Positions 6,423-15,229 of a stretch of 19,039 bases of DNA are shown here, in pieces (within the stretch, counting starts at the first letter, position 1; the number at the start of each line of letters is the position of its first letter). The position numbers and the translations under genes were made by a program. The notes under the pieces were generated by a model. It saw only the letters and a list, made by a program, of their open reading frames with translations, did no database searches and had not been told where the DNA came from. The stretch spans positions 1 to 19,039 of the forward strand of contig JBNGDJ010000042.1 in NCBI GenBank assembly GCA_049974825.1, written 5' to 3'. This stretch comes from JBKHDT01 sp049974825. GTDB lineage: Bacteria > Pseudomonadota > Gammaproteobacteria > Halothiobacillales > Halothiobacillaceae.

Positions 6423-8881
6423 ACCGCACTGGCATCGCCTGGCTTGGCTTGGTGCGCGAGCTGCGTTCCGGCCTGCTCAATGCCATGCTGCTTGCCCTCG
6501 CGGTGGCGGTATCTGCCGTCACCGCCGTGGGTTTTTTTACCGACCGGGTCGAGCGCGGCATGGCCATGCAGGCTGCCGAATTCCTGGCCGCCGACGCCCG
6601 GGTGCGCGACGCCCGGCCGCTGGATTCTCTGACCGCCCGTGCCCGCGAACTGGGGCTGGAAACGGCGCATACGCTGGTCTTCCCGACCGTGATTCAGGCG
6701 GGGGAGCAGGCGCGGCTGGTTGCACTGAAGGCGGTGGGTCCGAACTACCCTCTGCGTGGGCACCTTGCCTACCGTCCCCTCGACGGGGGCCCCGAGACCG
6801 AATCGCTGGCCGGCCCCCCGGCAGGCACGGCCTGGGCCGATGCGCGCCTTGTGGCCCTGCTCGGCCTGTCGGTGGGTGACACGGTCACGGTTGGCAACCG
6901 GGAAATCGAGGTGACCGAGGTCCTGACGCGCGAGCCGGACATCGGGAGCGTCTTCCAGCAGCCGGCGCCCCGCTTGATGATGAACCTGGCGGACATCCCG
7001 GAAACGGGCCTGGTTACCCCTGTCAGCCGTGTGCGCCATGGCCTGCTTCTGGCGGTGCCGCCCGGTGTGAATCCCGGCGCGATCGACGCGCTTGAGGCGG
7101 AATTGCCCGACCGTCTGCGCCTGGAGCGACCGGCCGGGGCGCAGCCGGAGTTCGAGTCGGCCTTTGAGCGGGCCGCCCAGTTTCTCGGCCTGTCTGCTGT
7201 GGTAGCCGTCCTGCTGGCCGGTGCCGCCCTGTTGCTTGCCGCGCGCCACTATAATCGGGTTCAGCAGGACAGTGCGGCGCTGATGCGCGCCTTCGGCGCC
7301 ACGTCCCGGGACATCGCTGTCATCTACCTACTGCGTCTGACCCTGCTGGCGCTGGTGGCGGCGGTGCCGGGTCTGCTGGTCGGTTACCTCACGCAGTTCG
7401 GTCTCAGTGCCCTGATGGCGCGCTTTTTGTCCATCGAGCTGCCGCCCCCGGGCTGGGCACCGGTGTTCGCGGGGGGCGGAATCGCGTTGATTGCGCTTTA
7501 TGGTTTCGCCCTGCCGGCGTTGCTTCGCCTGAAGGACACGCCCCCGCTGCGCGTGCTCAAGCAGGATCTGGGGGCGCCCCCACCGGCCGCGGGCCTGCTG
7601 CTCTTGGTCGGGTTGGCTGCCGTGGGTTTGCTGGTCCTGATCCAGGCGCGCGACGTGGCACTAGCCGCCTGGGTTTTCTTCGGCGTTCTGGTGGCGCTCG
7701 GTGGCATGTTCGCCTTGAGCTTTGCGGTTCTGACCGCCTTGAGGCGCATGCCCGGCACCGGCACGGCGCGTCTTGGCGTGGCACGCCTGGCGCGCTACCG
7801 AACGGCCGGCTCGGCACAGCTGACGGCGATTGGCCTGGGTTTGACGGCGCTGCTGCTGCTCGGGGTGGTCCGGGTTGACCTGTTGCAGGCCTGGCAGACC
7901 ACGGTGCCCGACGATGCGCCCAACCATTTCGTGATCAATATCCAGCCGGACGAGGTCGAGCCGCTGAAGGACTTCCTGGCCGATAATGGGCTTGAGTCGT
8001 CGGGTTTTTATCCCATGCTGCGCGCCCGTCTGGTTCAAATCAACGACCGTCCGGTGCACGTCGAGGACTACGAGGATGGTCGCGCCCGGCGCCTTGCAGA
8101 ACGGGAGTTCAACCTGAGCTGGGCCGATGACTTGCCGGTGGACAACCGGGTGCTGGCCGGGGACTGGGCGGCCGAAGGATTCTCGATCGAGGAGGGCATT
8201 GGCGAGACGCTCGGTTTCGGTATGGGCGATGTGCTGACCTTCGAGATCGACGGAGAGCCGGTGTCTGCGCCGATCACCAGCGTGCGGCGCGTGCAGTGGG
8301 ATTCGATGCGACCGAACTTCTTCGTGATGGCCCCACCGTCCTTGCTGGTCAAATTCCCTGCCCAGCACATCACGAGTTTTCATCAGCCACCCGGAAACGA
8401 GGCAGTCCAGCGTGAGTTGCTGACCGCCTTTCCGACTCTGACAGTCTTTGACCTGAATGCGATTCTCTCCGAGGTGCGCCAGGTCATCGACCGGGCCAGC
8501 AAGGCAGTGGAGTACGTGTTCCTCTTCACGATTGCCGCCGGGCTGGTGGTGCTGTACGCCGCCTTTCAGGCCACGCGGGGGGAAAGGCTGCGCGAGGCGG
8601 CCGTGCTGCGGGTGCTGGGGGCCACGAGGCGTCAGATAGCCCGGGCCCTGTGGCTGGAGTACCTGCTGGTTGGCCTGATTGCCGCTGTGTTTGCCGTGGT
8701 GGCGGCCGGGGCGCTGGGGGCGGTTTTGGCCGTGCAGGTGTTTGACCTGCCGCTTGGTTTCGACTGGCGGTTGCCGGTCTACGGGCTTGTGGGCGGCATG
8801 TTTCTGATGCTGCTCGTGGTGCCGCCACTGCTGCGCCAGATTGTGCATACGCCCCCGGCCCGGGCGCTGCGGGGTGGTTGA
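6419..8881 (+). CDS. ybbP: FtsX-family ABC permease YbbP
   Basis: This 820-residue membrane protein is the partner permease of YbbA; the E. coli homologue is about the same length. It has an N-terminal helix (19-40), a large periplasmic domain (about 42-250), a first FtsX core (helices about 254-276, 300-335, 347-370), central helices (about 391-440 and 465-488), a second periplasmic domain (about 490-690) and a second FtsX core with helices about 697-716, 745-775 and 785-808. The FtsX-type coupling sequence occurs twice: MRAFGATSRDI (289-299) and LRVLGATRRQI (730-740). This duplicated layout is typical of YbbP. With YbbA and TesA it probably extracts or processes hydrophobic molecules from the inner membrane; the substrate is not deducible. 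Confidence 0.93.
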   Translation: MNRTGIAWLGLVRELRSGLLNAMLLALAVAVSAVTAVGFFTDRVERGMAMQAAEFLAADARVRDARPLDSLTARARELGLETAHTLVFPTVIQAGEQARLVALKAVGPNYPLRGHLAYRPLDGGPETESLAGPPAGTAWADARLVALLGLSVGDTVTVGNREIEVTEVLTREPDIGSVFQQPAPRLMMNLADIPETGLVTPVSRVRHGLLLAVPPGVNPGAIDALEAELPDRLRLERPAGAQPEFESAFERAAQFLGLSAVVAVLLAGAALLLAARHYNRVQQDSAALMRAFGATSRDIAVIYLLRLTLLALVAAVPGLLVGYLTQFGLSALMARFLSIELPPPGWAPVFAGGGIALIALYGFALPALLRLKDTPPLRVLKQDLGAPPPAAGLLLLVGLAAVGLLVLIQARDVALAAWVFFGVLVALGGMFALSFAVLTALRRMPGTGTARLGVARLARYRTAGSAQLTAIGLGLTALLLLGVVRVDLLQAWQTTVPDDAPNHFVINIQPDEVEPLKDFLADNGLESSGFYPMLRARLVQINDRPVHVEDYEDGRARRLAEREFNLSWADDLPVDNRVLAGDWAAEGFSIEEGIGETLGFGMGDVLTFEIDGEPVSAPITSVRRVQWDSMRPNFFVMAPPSLLVKFPAQHITSFHQPPGNEAVQRELLTAFPTLTVFDLNAILSEVRQVIDRASKAVEYVFLFTIAAGLVVLYAAFQATRGERLREAAVLRVLGATRRQIARALWLEYLLVGLIAAVFAVVAAGALGAVLAVQVFDLPLGFDWRLPVYGLVGGMFLMLLVVPPLLRQIVHTPPARALRGG

Positions 8882-8984
8882 AGGCTGAGTCGGGGCGGCT
8901 TTGTACGAACGTCCGGAGCAGGGGCGAGCGGCAGGGCTTTGTGATACCGTTTGGACTGATGTACTTGCAGGATGAACCGTCGCA

Positions 8985-10373
8985 GTGGATCGCAAAACCT
9001 TTGCCGATGAAGCCACGCTGGAGGATGCCTACCAGCTCCTGGAACAGTCGCTGCTCCATTATGAGGGGCGGCCTGTAGGCACGATTGCAAGTCTTGACCC
9101 CCGCGCGCCGGCGGAGAACTACCGGGACTGCTTTGTTCGGGATTTTGTCTCGGCGGCGTTCGTGTTGCTGCTCGACGGGCGTGGCGAAGTAGTGCGCGAT
9201 TTTCTTTCGTTGATCCTTCGCCTGCGGGGCCAGCAGGAAGAGCTGGAAGGCCAGCAACTGGCCCCTGGTGTGCTGCCTGCCTCCTTCAAGGTGGTCACCT
9301 TGGACAACGGCGTGGAGGAAATTTTCGCCGATTTCGGGGATCGGGCCATTGGCCGGGTCGCGCCGGTGGACTCCATGATGTGGTGGGCGGTACTCCTGCG
9401 GGCCTATGTTTCCTGCACTGGCGATACGGCCTTTGCGCACACGCCGGAGGTCCAGCGCGGGCTGCGGATGATTCTCAGCCTTTGCCTGCAAAGCCGCTTC
9501 GAAGTCTTTCCCACCCTTCTCGTGCCCGACGGCAGTTTCATGATTGACCGGCGGATGGGCGTCAACGGGCACCCGATCGAAATTCAGGCGCTGTTCGATG
9601 CCACGCTGGATGCCGCGGATCTGCTGGTCCAGGACGAGGCCAATCGCTGGCTGGTTGAATTGTCGCACCGGCGCCGCCATGTATTGCGGGAATACGTGCG
9701 TCGCTACTACTGGCTGGACATGCATGCGCTCAACCGCATCCATCGGTTCAACACCGAGATGTTCGGGCACGAGGTGGACAATGTCTTCAATATCTACCCG
9801 GAGAGCATTCCCGGCTGGGTGGCCGACTGGGTGCCGGACGAGGCCGGCTACCTGCTGGGCAACGTGGGCCCCGGACGCATGGATTTTCGGTTCTTCAGCC
9901 AGGGCAACCTGCTGGCCGCGCTGTTCGGGCTGGCCGACGAGGAGCAGGCAGGGCAAATCATGCGGACCTTCGAGCAACGCTGGGATGACCTGATTGGCTT
10001 GATGCCGCTGAAGATTGTTTTTCCGGCGATCGAGAATCATGAGTGGCGCCTGATGACCGGGTCGGATCCAAAAAACACGCCCTGGTCTTATCACAACGGG
10101 GGCAACTGGCCGGTCCTGATCTGGCCTTTCGTGGCCGCGGCGCTGCGTGCCGGCCGCCGCGATCTGGCGGAAAAGGCGGTGGCGGCCATGGAGAAACGGG
10201 CCATGCCGGATGCCTGGGCCGAATACTACGACGGCCGCCATGGCCGTCTGATCGGCCGGCGCGCCAATCTGCATCAGGTCTGGAGTGCCTCGGGATACAT
10301 TCTTGCGATCAAGCTGCTCGAGGCGCCGGAAAACCTGGCGAAACTGGGACTGACAGAGGATGGAAAGGAATGA
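8985..10373 (+). CDS. GH100 alkaline/neutral invertase
   Basis: This enzyme hydrolyses sucrose to glucose and fructose in the cytoplasm. The 462-residue protein matches cyanobacterial and plant neutral invertases of family GH100 in length and in conserved blocks: NYRDCFVRDFVSA (45-57), APVDSMMWW (126-134), the block around DRRMGVNGHPIEIQALF (188-204) and SYHNGGNWPVLIW (368-380). D188 in that third block and E413 in AEYYDG fit the catalytic acid and base known from the Anabaena enzyme InvA. There is no signal peptide. A stop at 8973 in the same frame forces the start to the GTG at 8985; the nearest Shine-Dalgarno (AGGA, 8969-8972) is 12 nt away, which is long and may mean weak initiation. It overlaps the SPS gene as ATGA. 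A role in limiting or recycling sucrose is inferred from context. Confidence 0.93.
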   Translation: MDRKTFADEATLEDAYQLLEQSLLHYEGRPVGTIASLDPRAPAENYRDCFVRDFVSAAFVLLLDGRGEVVRDFLSLILRLRGQQEELEGQQLAPGVLPASFKVVTLDNGVEEIFADFGDRAIGRVAPVDSMMWWAVLLRAYVSCTGDTAFAHTPEVQRGLRMILSLCLQSRFEVFPTLLVPDGSFMIDRRMGVNGHPIEIQALFDATLDAADLLVQDEANRWLVELSHRRRHVLREYVRRYYWLDMHALNRIHRFNTEMFGHEVDNVFNIYPESIPGWVADWVPDEAGYLLGNVGPGRMDFRFFSQGNLLAALFGLADEEQAGQIMRTFEQRWDDLIGLMPLKIVFPAIENHEWRLMTGSDPKNTPWSYHNGGNWPVLIWPFVAAALRAGRRDLAEKAVAAMEKRAMPDAWAEYYDGRHGRLIGRRANLHQVWSASGYILAIKLLEAPENLAKLGLTEDGKE

Positions 10374-12574
10374 CTGAGGGGCGGGAAAAGGGCCTGTATC
10401 TGGTGCTCGTCAGCGTGCATGGACTGATTCGCGGTCATGATCTTGAGCTTGGCCGTGATTCCGACACCGGAGGCCAGACTCTGTACGTGGTCGAGCTTGC
10501 CCGGGCGCTGGCGAAGATGCCCGAGGTCGGGCGAGTGGACCTGATGACGCGCCGGGTGATCGACCCGGATGTGTCCGCGGACTACGCGCAGCCGGAGGAA
10601 GACCTGGGCGATGGCGCGCGCATCGTGCGCATCGAGGCGGGGCCGGAAGAGTACCTGCCCAAGGAAGCGCTCTGGGACAACCTCAACTGTTTTGTCGACG
10701 GGGCTCTTGAGTACATTCACGAAACCGGCGAGCGTCCCGCGCTCATCCACAGCCACTACGCGGATGCCGGGTACGTTGGCGCCCGTCTGGCGCACAATCT
10801 CGGTGTGCCTCTGGTTCATACGGGCCACTCGCTGGGGCGCGTCAAGCGGCGGCGACTGCTGGCCAAGGGCGAGACGCCGGAAAGCGTCGAGAAGACTTAC
10901 GCGATTTCCCGGCGCATCCTGGCCGAAGAGGAAACGCTGGCCAGTGCGGCCCGCGTGATTGCCAGCACCCGGCACGAGGTCGAGGAGCAGTACGGGCTTT
11001 ACGACTTCTCCCGGGAAGAAAAGATGGTCGTGATTCCGCCGGGAACCGACCTGACCCGCTTTCATCCCGCCAAGCCCGACGACCCGGTCCCGCCGATCGT
11101 CAAGGAGATCAACCGTTTCCTGACCGACCCGGACAAGCCGGTCATTCTGGCGCTTTCCCGCCCGGACGAGCGCAAGAACATCGCCACGCTGGTCAAGGCC
11201 TATGGAGAGAGCCCCGAATTGCAGTCAGTGGCCAACCTGGTGATCGTGGCCGGGAATCGTGACGATATCCGCAATATGGAGCAGGGGTCCCGCAAGGTGC
11301 TGACCGACCTGCTTCTGCTGATCGATGCTTACGATCTCTACGGCCGTGTTGCCTATCCGCGCAAGCATCGCTCCGAGGACGTGCCCGATCTTTACCGCTG
11401 GGTGGCGCGGACGCGGGGCGTGTTCATCAATCCTGCACTGACCGAACCCTTCGGGCTGACGCTGATCGAGGCGGCGGCCTGCGGCGCACCGATCCTGGCA
11501 ACCGAGGACGGCGGGCCGCGAGACATCGTCGCCGCCTGCCAGAACGGTGAACTGATCGATCCCCTGGATGCCGACGCGATGGCCGAGCGGCTGCTTGCGG
11601 TGCTCCAGGATCAAGACAAGTGGGCGACCTGGTCGGCGAACGGCATCGAGGGCGCCCGCAAGCATTATGCGTGGGAGAGCCACGCCCGGCGCTACCTGGA
11701 TGAAGTCAAGCCCCTGCTGGCCGACCAGGTGTACGTGGCACCCGAACCCAGCGTGCCGGATCACGCGCTCAAGCGGACTGACCGGGCGCTGATCGCGGAT
11801 CTGGATGCACTCTGCGCGCCCGAATGTCAGGGGAGTGAACGTGCGGCGTTGGAGGAGCTGCTCTCGGCCCTGCGAACCAACCGTCGCCGGGTGGGATTCG
11901 GCATTTCCACCGACAAGACGCGCACCGAGACGCTGGCGCGTCTGAAGAGCATTGGCGTGCCCGTGCCCGACGTGATCTTCTCGCGCAGCGGGACGCAGAT
12001 CCATTATGGCCCGCGGCTGTCCCGGGACGAGGCCTGGAGCCGTCATATCGACTATGGCTGGCTGCCCGACCAGGTCGAAGCCGTGCTGGCACAGACGCCG
12101 GGGCTGGCATTGCTGCCCCGGTCCAGCCAGGGGTTGCGCAGCAGCTGCGCACGCATTGCTGACCCGGATGCGTTCGAGGGACTGGACGTGCTCAACAAGC
12201 GATTCCACGAGGCGGATCTTTCCGTGCACGTGCAGCAGAACGCAGGGGACAACCTTGTCGTATTGCCGGTGCGTGCCTCCAAGGGCTTTGCGCTGCGCTT
12301 TTTCGCGGCGCAGTGGGATATTCCGCTTGAGCGGATTCTGGTTGCCGGGGCGACGGCAACCGACGAGGACATGCTGCGGGGCAATCCGCTGGGCGCCGTG
12401 GTTGTGCCGGAGGGACGCGCGCGCTTCCCGGGCCTGACCGGACTGACACGCGTTGTCTTCACGCAGGCACACCATGCCGCCGGCATTCTGGAGGCCATGC
12501 GCTACTACGACTTTTTCGGGCGCTGTGACCTACCCGAAGACGTCGCTTCCGAAGGGTCGGAGGAGCTGGCATGA
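10370..12574 (+). CDS. Sucrose-phosphate synthase with degenerate HAD domain
   Basis: SPS joins UDP-glucose and fructose 6-phosphate to sucrose 6-phosphate. The 734-residue protein has a GT4 domain (about 8-455) with GGQTLYVVELARAL (34-47), SHYADAGYVG (128-137), HTGHSLGR (150-157), SRPDERKN (263-270) and the donor-site EX7E motif (E359-E367). A C-terminal HAD phosphatase-like domain (about 470-715) follows. There, motif I reads ADLDALC and lacks the usual threonine; motif II reads GISTDKT without the GR of active SPP; the motif III lysine remains (K638 in RASKG); and motif IV reads GATATDEDML, losing the first aspartate of GDSGND. The domain is therefore probably inactive and structural, as in the Synechocystis and plant enzymes. 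The ATG at 10370 has GAGGA 9 nt upstream; the frame is open further back only as an overlap within the invertase gene. Mannosylfructose-phosphate synthase is an alternative, made unlikely by the invertase neighbour. Confidence 0.93.
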   Translation: MTEGREKGLYLVLVSVHGLIRGHDLELGRDSDTGGQTLYVVELARALAKMPEVGRVDLMTRRVIDPDVSADYAQPEEDLGDGARIVRIEAGPEEYLPKEALWDNLNCFVDGALEYIHETGERPALIHSHYADAGYVGARLAHNLGVPLVHTGHSLGRVKRRRLLAKGETPESVEKTYAISRRILAEEETLASAARVIASTRHEVEEQYGLYDFSREEKMVVIPPGTDLTRFHPAKPDDPVPPIVKEINRFLTDPDKPVILALSRPDERKNIATLVKAYGESPELQSVANLVIVAGNRDDIRNMEQGSRKVLTDLLLLIDAYDLYGRVAYPRKHRSEDVPDLYRWVARTRGVFINPALTEPFGLTLIEAAACGAPILATEDGGPRDIVAACQNGELIDPLDADAMAERLLAVLQDQDKWATWSANGIEGARKHYAWESHARRYLDEVKPLLADQVYVAPEPSVPDHALKRTDRALIADLDALCAPECQGSERAALEELLSALRTNRRRVGFGISTDKTRTETLARLKSIGVPVPDVIFSRSGTQIHYGPRLSRDEAWSRHIDYGWLPDQVEAVLAQTPGLALLPRSSQGLRSSCARIADPDAFEGLDVLNKRFHEADLSVHVQQNAGDNLVVLPVRASKGFALRFFAAQWDIPLERILVAGATATDEDMLRGNPLGAVVVPEGRARFPGLTGLTRVVFTQAHHAAGILEAMRYYDFFGRCDLPEDVASEGSEELA

Positions 12575-13473
12575 AACGGGCGCTGGGGGCGGGGGACGAC
12601 CTTCATGCGGGAGAAGAGCCGCCCATCCTGCTGTGCTGTGACCTGGACTGTACACTGATTCCCAACGGCAGCCAGCCGGAGTCTGCCCAGGCGCGAGCTC
12701 GTCTGCGCGCGCTTTGTGCCCGTCCGGAGGTCCACCTGGTATTCGTGAGCGGACGCGATCTGAGGCTAGTGCTCGACGGGATTACCGAGTGGGCGTTGCC
12801 CGTGCCGGAGTTCATCATCGGGGACGTGGGAACCACGATTTACGCGCCCCGTGACGGCAACGACTGGCAGCACTGGGACGCCTGGACCGCCGAGATTGCG
12901 CCGGACTGGAATGGCCTGTGTCACGCCGATCTGGCCGCCTTGTTTGCCGACATCACCGCGCTCGAAAAGCAGGAAGTGGCAAAGCAGGGCGCGTTCAAGC
13001 TGAGCTACTACGTTGATCTGGCCTTGAATCGCGAGGTGCTTCTGGCCGAGCTTCAGAGCCGGTTATGGTCCCAGGGAGTCAATGCCAGCCTGATCTGGTC
13101 GGTCGACGAGGCGGCGGGAACCGGTCTGCTGGATATTCTGCCGGCGCAGGCGAGCAAGCTGCACGCCATGGAGTTTCTGATCGGCAGTCAGGGCTATGAC
13201 ATGCAGCATGCCATCTTCTGCGGGGATTCAGGCAATGACCTGATGGCTCTGGTCAGCCCCATCCAGGGGGTTCTCGTGCGCAATGCGCAGCAGGAAGTCA
13301 AGGACGAGGCCATGCGCCTGGTTTCCGCGGCCGGAATGGAAAGAATGCTGTACATCGCCCAGGGCGACTTTCTCGGGATGAACGGCAACTACGCGGCCGG
13401 CGTTCTTGAGGGCGTAGCCCACTATCTGCCCGAAACCCTGCCCTGGATGCAGCTTGAGGCCGAGCGGGACTGA
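12571..13473 (+). CDS. Sucrose-6-phosphate phosphatase (HAD family)
   Basis: This 300-residue enzyme removes phosphate from sucrose 6-phosphate to complete sucrose synthesis. It is a HAD-superfamily, Cof/S6PP-type protein with every catalytic motif intact: DLDCT (24-28, nucleophile D24), VSGRD (59-63), the lysine of motif III (K196 in QASKLHAM) and GDSGND (218-223). The cap region contains FIIGDVGTTIY (81-91) and FKLSYYVD (142-149), as in SPP. The first 16 or so residues are an extension not typical of the family. It overlaps the SPS gene as ATGA. It supplies the activity that the degenerate phosphatase domain of SPS seems to lack. It ends 39 nt before the convergent bioB; that gap contains only a short GCGGCGCCGC palindrome (13493-13502) and no clear terminator. 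Confidence 0.93.
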   Translation: MKRALGAGDDLHAGEEPPILLCCDLDCTLIPNGSQPESAQARARLRALCARPEVHLVFVSGRDLRLVLDGITEWALPVPEFIIGDVGTTIYAPRDGNDWQHWDAWTAEIAPDWNGLCHADLAALFADITALEKQEVAKQGAFKLSYYVDLALNREVLLAELQSRLWSQGVNASLIWSVDEAAGTGLLDILPAQASKLHAMEFLIGSQGYDMQHAIFCGDSGNDLMALVSPIQGVLVRNAQQEVKDEAMRLVSAAGMERMLYIAQGDFLGMNGNYAAGVLEGVAHYLPETLPWMQLEAERD

Positions 13474-13512
13474 ACCGACTGAACGGGCAGTGTGCGGCGC
13501 CGCTCCGGGCGA

Positions 13513-14493
13513 TCAGGAGGATTCCGCCATCTCGGCGACACGGCAACCTTCCGGTATCAGCGGATGGATGCCGAGCTTGTCAAACAGTCGGGCATCCTCG
13601 TCCACCTCGGGGTTTTCGGTGGTCAGCAGTCGGTCACCATAGAAAATCGAGTTCGCACCCGCGAAAAAACACCAGGCCTGGGTGGTCTCGTCCATGCCCT
13701 GGCGCCCGGCCGAGAGGCGAACATGGGCGCGTGGCATCAGGATACGTGCCACGGCCACGGTCCGGATGAACTCCACCGGGTCCAGCGCCGGTGCATCACC
13801 AAGCGGGGTGCCCGCGATGCGCACCAGCATGTTCAGCGGGACCGACTCGGGATGGCGCGGCAGGTTGGCCAGGCTGCGCAGGAAGGAGGCGCGGTCGGCC
13901 CGGGACTCGCCCATGCCGAGAATCCCGCCGGAGCAGACATTGATGCCGCTTTCGCGGACGTGCTCCAGCGTTTCCAGCCGGTCCTCGAACCGCCGGGTCG
14001 ACACGACCTTGTCGTAGTACTCGGGCGAGGTGTCGATATTGTGGTTGTAGTAGTCGAGCCCGGCCTCCTTCAGGCGCTCGGCCTGCGCCCGGGTGAGCAT
14101 GCCCAGGGTTACGCAGGCCTCCATGCCCAGACCCTTGACCTCGCGCACCATCTCGATAACCCGCTCAAGCTGTTTGTCGGTGGGGTTGCGCCAGGCCGCG
14201 CCCATGCAAAATCGGCTGGCACCCTTGTCCCTGGCGGCTTGCGCCGAGGCGATTACCTCCTCAAGTGGCATCAGCCGCTCGCGTTCGAGCCCTGTGTCGT
14301 GGCGCGCGCTCTGTGAGCAGTAGCCGCAGTCTTCCGGGCAGGCGCCGGTCTTGATCGAAAGCAGGGTGCTGACCTGGACGGCATTGGGGTCAAAATGCGC
14401 GCGATGGACCGTCTGGGCCTCAAAGAGCAGATCGTTGAAGGGGCGCTCGAACCATTCGAGCACTTCTTCCTGGGTCCAGTCGTGTCGAGTCAT
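13513..14493 (-). CDS. bioB: Biotin synthase
   Basis: BioB is the radical-SAM enzyme that inserts sulfur into dethiobiotin. The 326-residue protein has the 4Fe-4S binding CPEDCGYC (C52, C56, C59), the ligands of the sacrificial 2Fe-2S cluster (C96, C127, C187 and R259), YNHNIDTS (149-156) and GGILGMGES (189-197). I chose the ATG at 14493, which lies 4 nt past the stop of the upstream membrane-protein gene and gives the usual short N-terminus; the open frame back to 14538 overlaps that gene. No other bio gene is in the window, so the rest of the pathway lies elsewhere. I saw no BirA-type palindrome upstream. Confidence 0.97.
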   Translation of the reverse strand: MTRHDWTQEEVLEWFERPFNDLLFEAQTVHRAHFDPNAVQVSTLLSIKTGACPEDCGYCSQSARHDTGLERERLMPLEEVIASAQAARDKGASRFCMGAAWRNPTDKQLERVIEMVREVKGLGMEACVTLGMLTRAQAERLKEAGLDYYNHNIDTSPEYYDKVVSTRRFEDRLETLEHVRESGINVCSGGILGMGESRADRASFLRSLANLPRHPESVPLNMLVRIAGTPLGDAPALDPVEFIRTVAVARILMPRAHVRLSAGRQGMDETTQAWCFFAGANSIFYGDRLLTTENPEVDEDARLFDKLGIHPLIPEGCRVAEMAESS

Positions 14494-14497
14494 CGGT

Positions 14498-14920
14498 TTA
14501 TCGCCCCTGGGCATCTTCAAAGGTCGGTTCCGGATCAATCACGCAGTCGACCCAGGTGTCCCGGTTGATCCGAATCAGATCAAGAATGCTCCACGGCAGG
14601 AGAATCAGCGCACCAACCGCCCAGGCCCCGGCATAGTAGCGCCAGTCCACCGGGAAGAAATTGGCGACGACGACCAGCGTTCCGGCGACACCGTAGAAAC
14701 GATACGCTGCCTGCTGGGTGTAATGGCCGACCTTGGGGTTGGGGTGGTGTCGGTTCAGTGCGTAGATCAGCATGGACATGCCGGTCCAGAAGATCATCAG
14801 CGGCAAGGGCAGCAGCAGCGATACCATCGTGCCGTAGTTGAACCACTTGGCCGCGCGACGGGCTTGCTCTCCGGTCACGATTTTCGGCTCGTCCTCGCTG
14901 CGTACTTCGCTTTCCGACAT
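14498..14920 (-). CDS. Small membrane protein upstream of bioB, unknown function
   Basis: I do not recognise this 140-residue family. It has an acidic N-terminus (1-20), then three predicted membrane helices (about 29-55, 73-92 and 96-116), and an acidic C-terminal tail. A conserved-looking loop, RHHPNPKVGHYTQQAAYRFYG, joins helices 1 and 2 (58-77). GGAG sits 6 nt before the ATG. The gene ends 4 nt before bioB, so they are probably co-transcribed and coupled, but no biotin-related role can be read from the sequence; it lacks the features of the biotin transporter BioY. Confidence 0.75.
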   Translation of the reverse strand: MSESEVRSEDEPKIVTGEQARRAAKWFNYGTMVSLLLPLPLMIFWTGMSMLIYALNRHHPNPKVGHYTQQAAYRFYGVAGTLVVVANFFPVDWRYYAGAWAVGALILLPWSILDLIRINRDTWVDCVIDPEPTFEDAQGR

Positions 14921-15229
14921 GATGGACTCCAGGATGGGGCGGGTGTGTTTCCCGTGTTTCGTTTCAGACCGTGCCCGACGCCGGGGCGCACAGCTTCGTC
15001 ACGGCAGATGGGCCGCTTGATTGCCGGCGAATGGTTCTCGAAGCTCTTTTGCTGACAAAAAACGCTGCACCCGGCCTTACAAGGTGTTTGGCAATTCAAT
15101 CGCGCGCGACACCGCGGGCTCAAGTCACCGCACAACGACGACGGCCCGGCCGGGACCGGGCCGCTCGATCCTGCCCTTGATTGCAAACGACTTTCGGCGC
15201 CTGCAGCGTGCTGCAAGGATGACAGAACC
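14921..15229. other. Divergent intergenic region between the bioB unit and comF
   Basis: This 309-nt region should hold the promoters for the divergent membrane protein-bioB and comF units. I see no coding sequence that I trust. On the minus strand a TTGTCA (15058-15053) is a possible -35, without a good -10. A perfect hairpin (arms CGGCCCGG and CCGGGCCG, 15142-15163) lies 67 nt before comF. There is no BirA-like palindrome. The comF ribosome binding site AAGGA is at 15215-15219. Confidence 0.5.
15142..15163. repeat. Perfect 8-bp GC inverted repeat upstream of comF
   Basis: Arms CGGCCCGG (15142-15149) and CCGGGCCG (15156-15163) flank the loop CCGGGA. It could be a leader hairpin or an operator. 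No T-run follows, so it is not a standard terminator. Confidence 0.45.

Noticed and set aside
7661..9016. Minus-strand open frame of 451 codons opposite ybbP
   Set aside because: It is a shadow of ybbP with no recognisable domain and a biased composition.
8526..10274. Long minus-strand open frame of 582 codons across ybbP and the invertase gene
   Set aside because: It is antisense to two genes with clear family motifs, and its translation is low-complexity and rich in Q, P, R and H, as expected for a shadow frame in GC-rich DNA.
10043..10369. Upstream in-frame extension of sucrose-phosphate synthase
   Set aside because: It lies inside the invertase gene in another frame, and SPS family homology and a Shine-Dalgarno begin at 10370.
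10370..13473. Mannosylfructose-phosphate synthase and phosphatase
   Set aside because: These are related families, but the GH100 invertase in the same operon and the SPS-type C-terminal HAD domain favour sucrose.
14921..15229. BirA operator for bioB
   Set aside because: I looked for a TTGTAAACC/GGTTTACAA-type palindrome; nothing similar is present.
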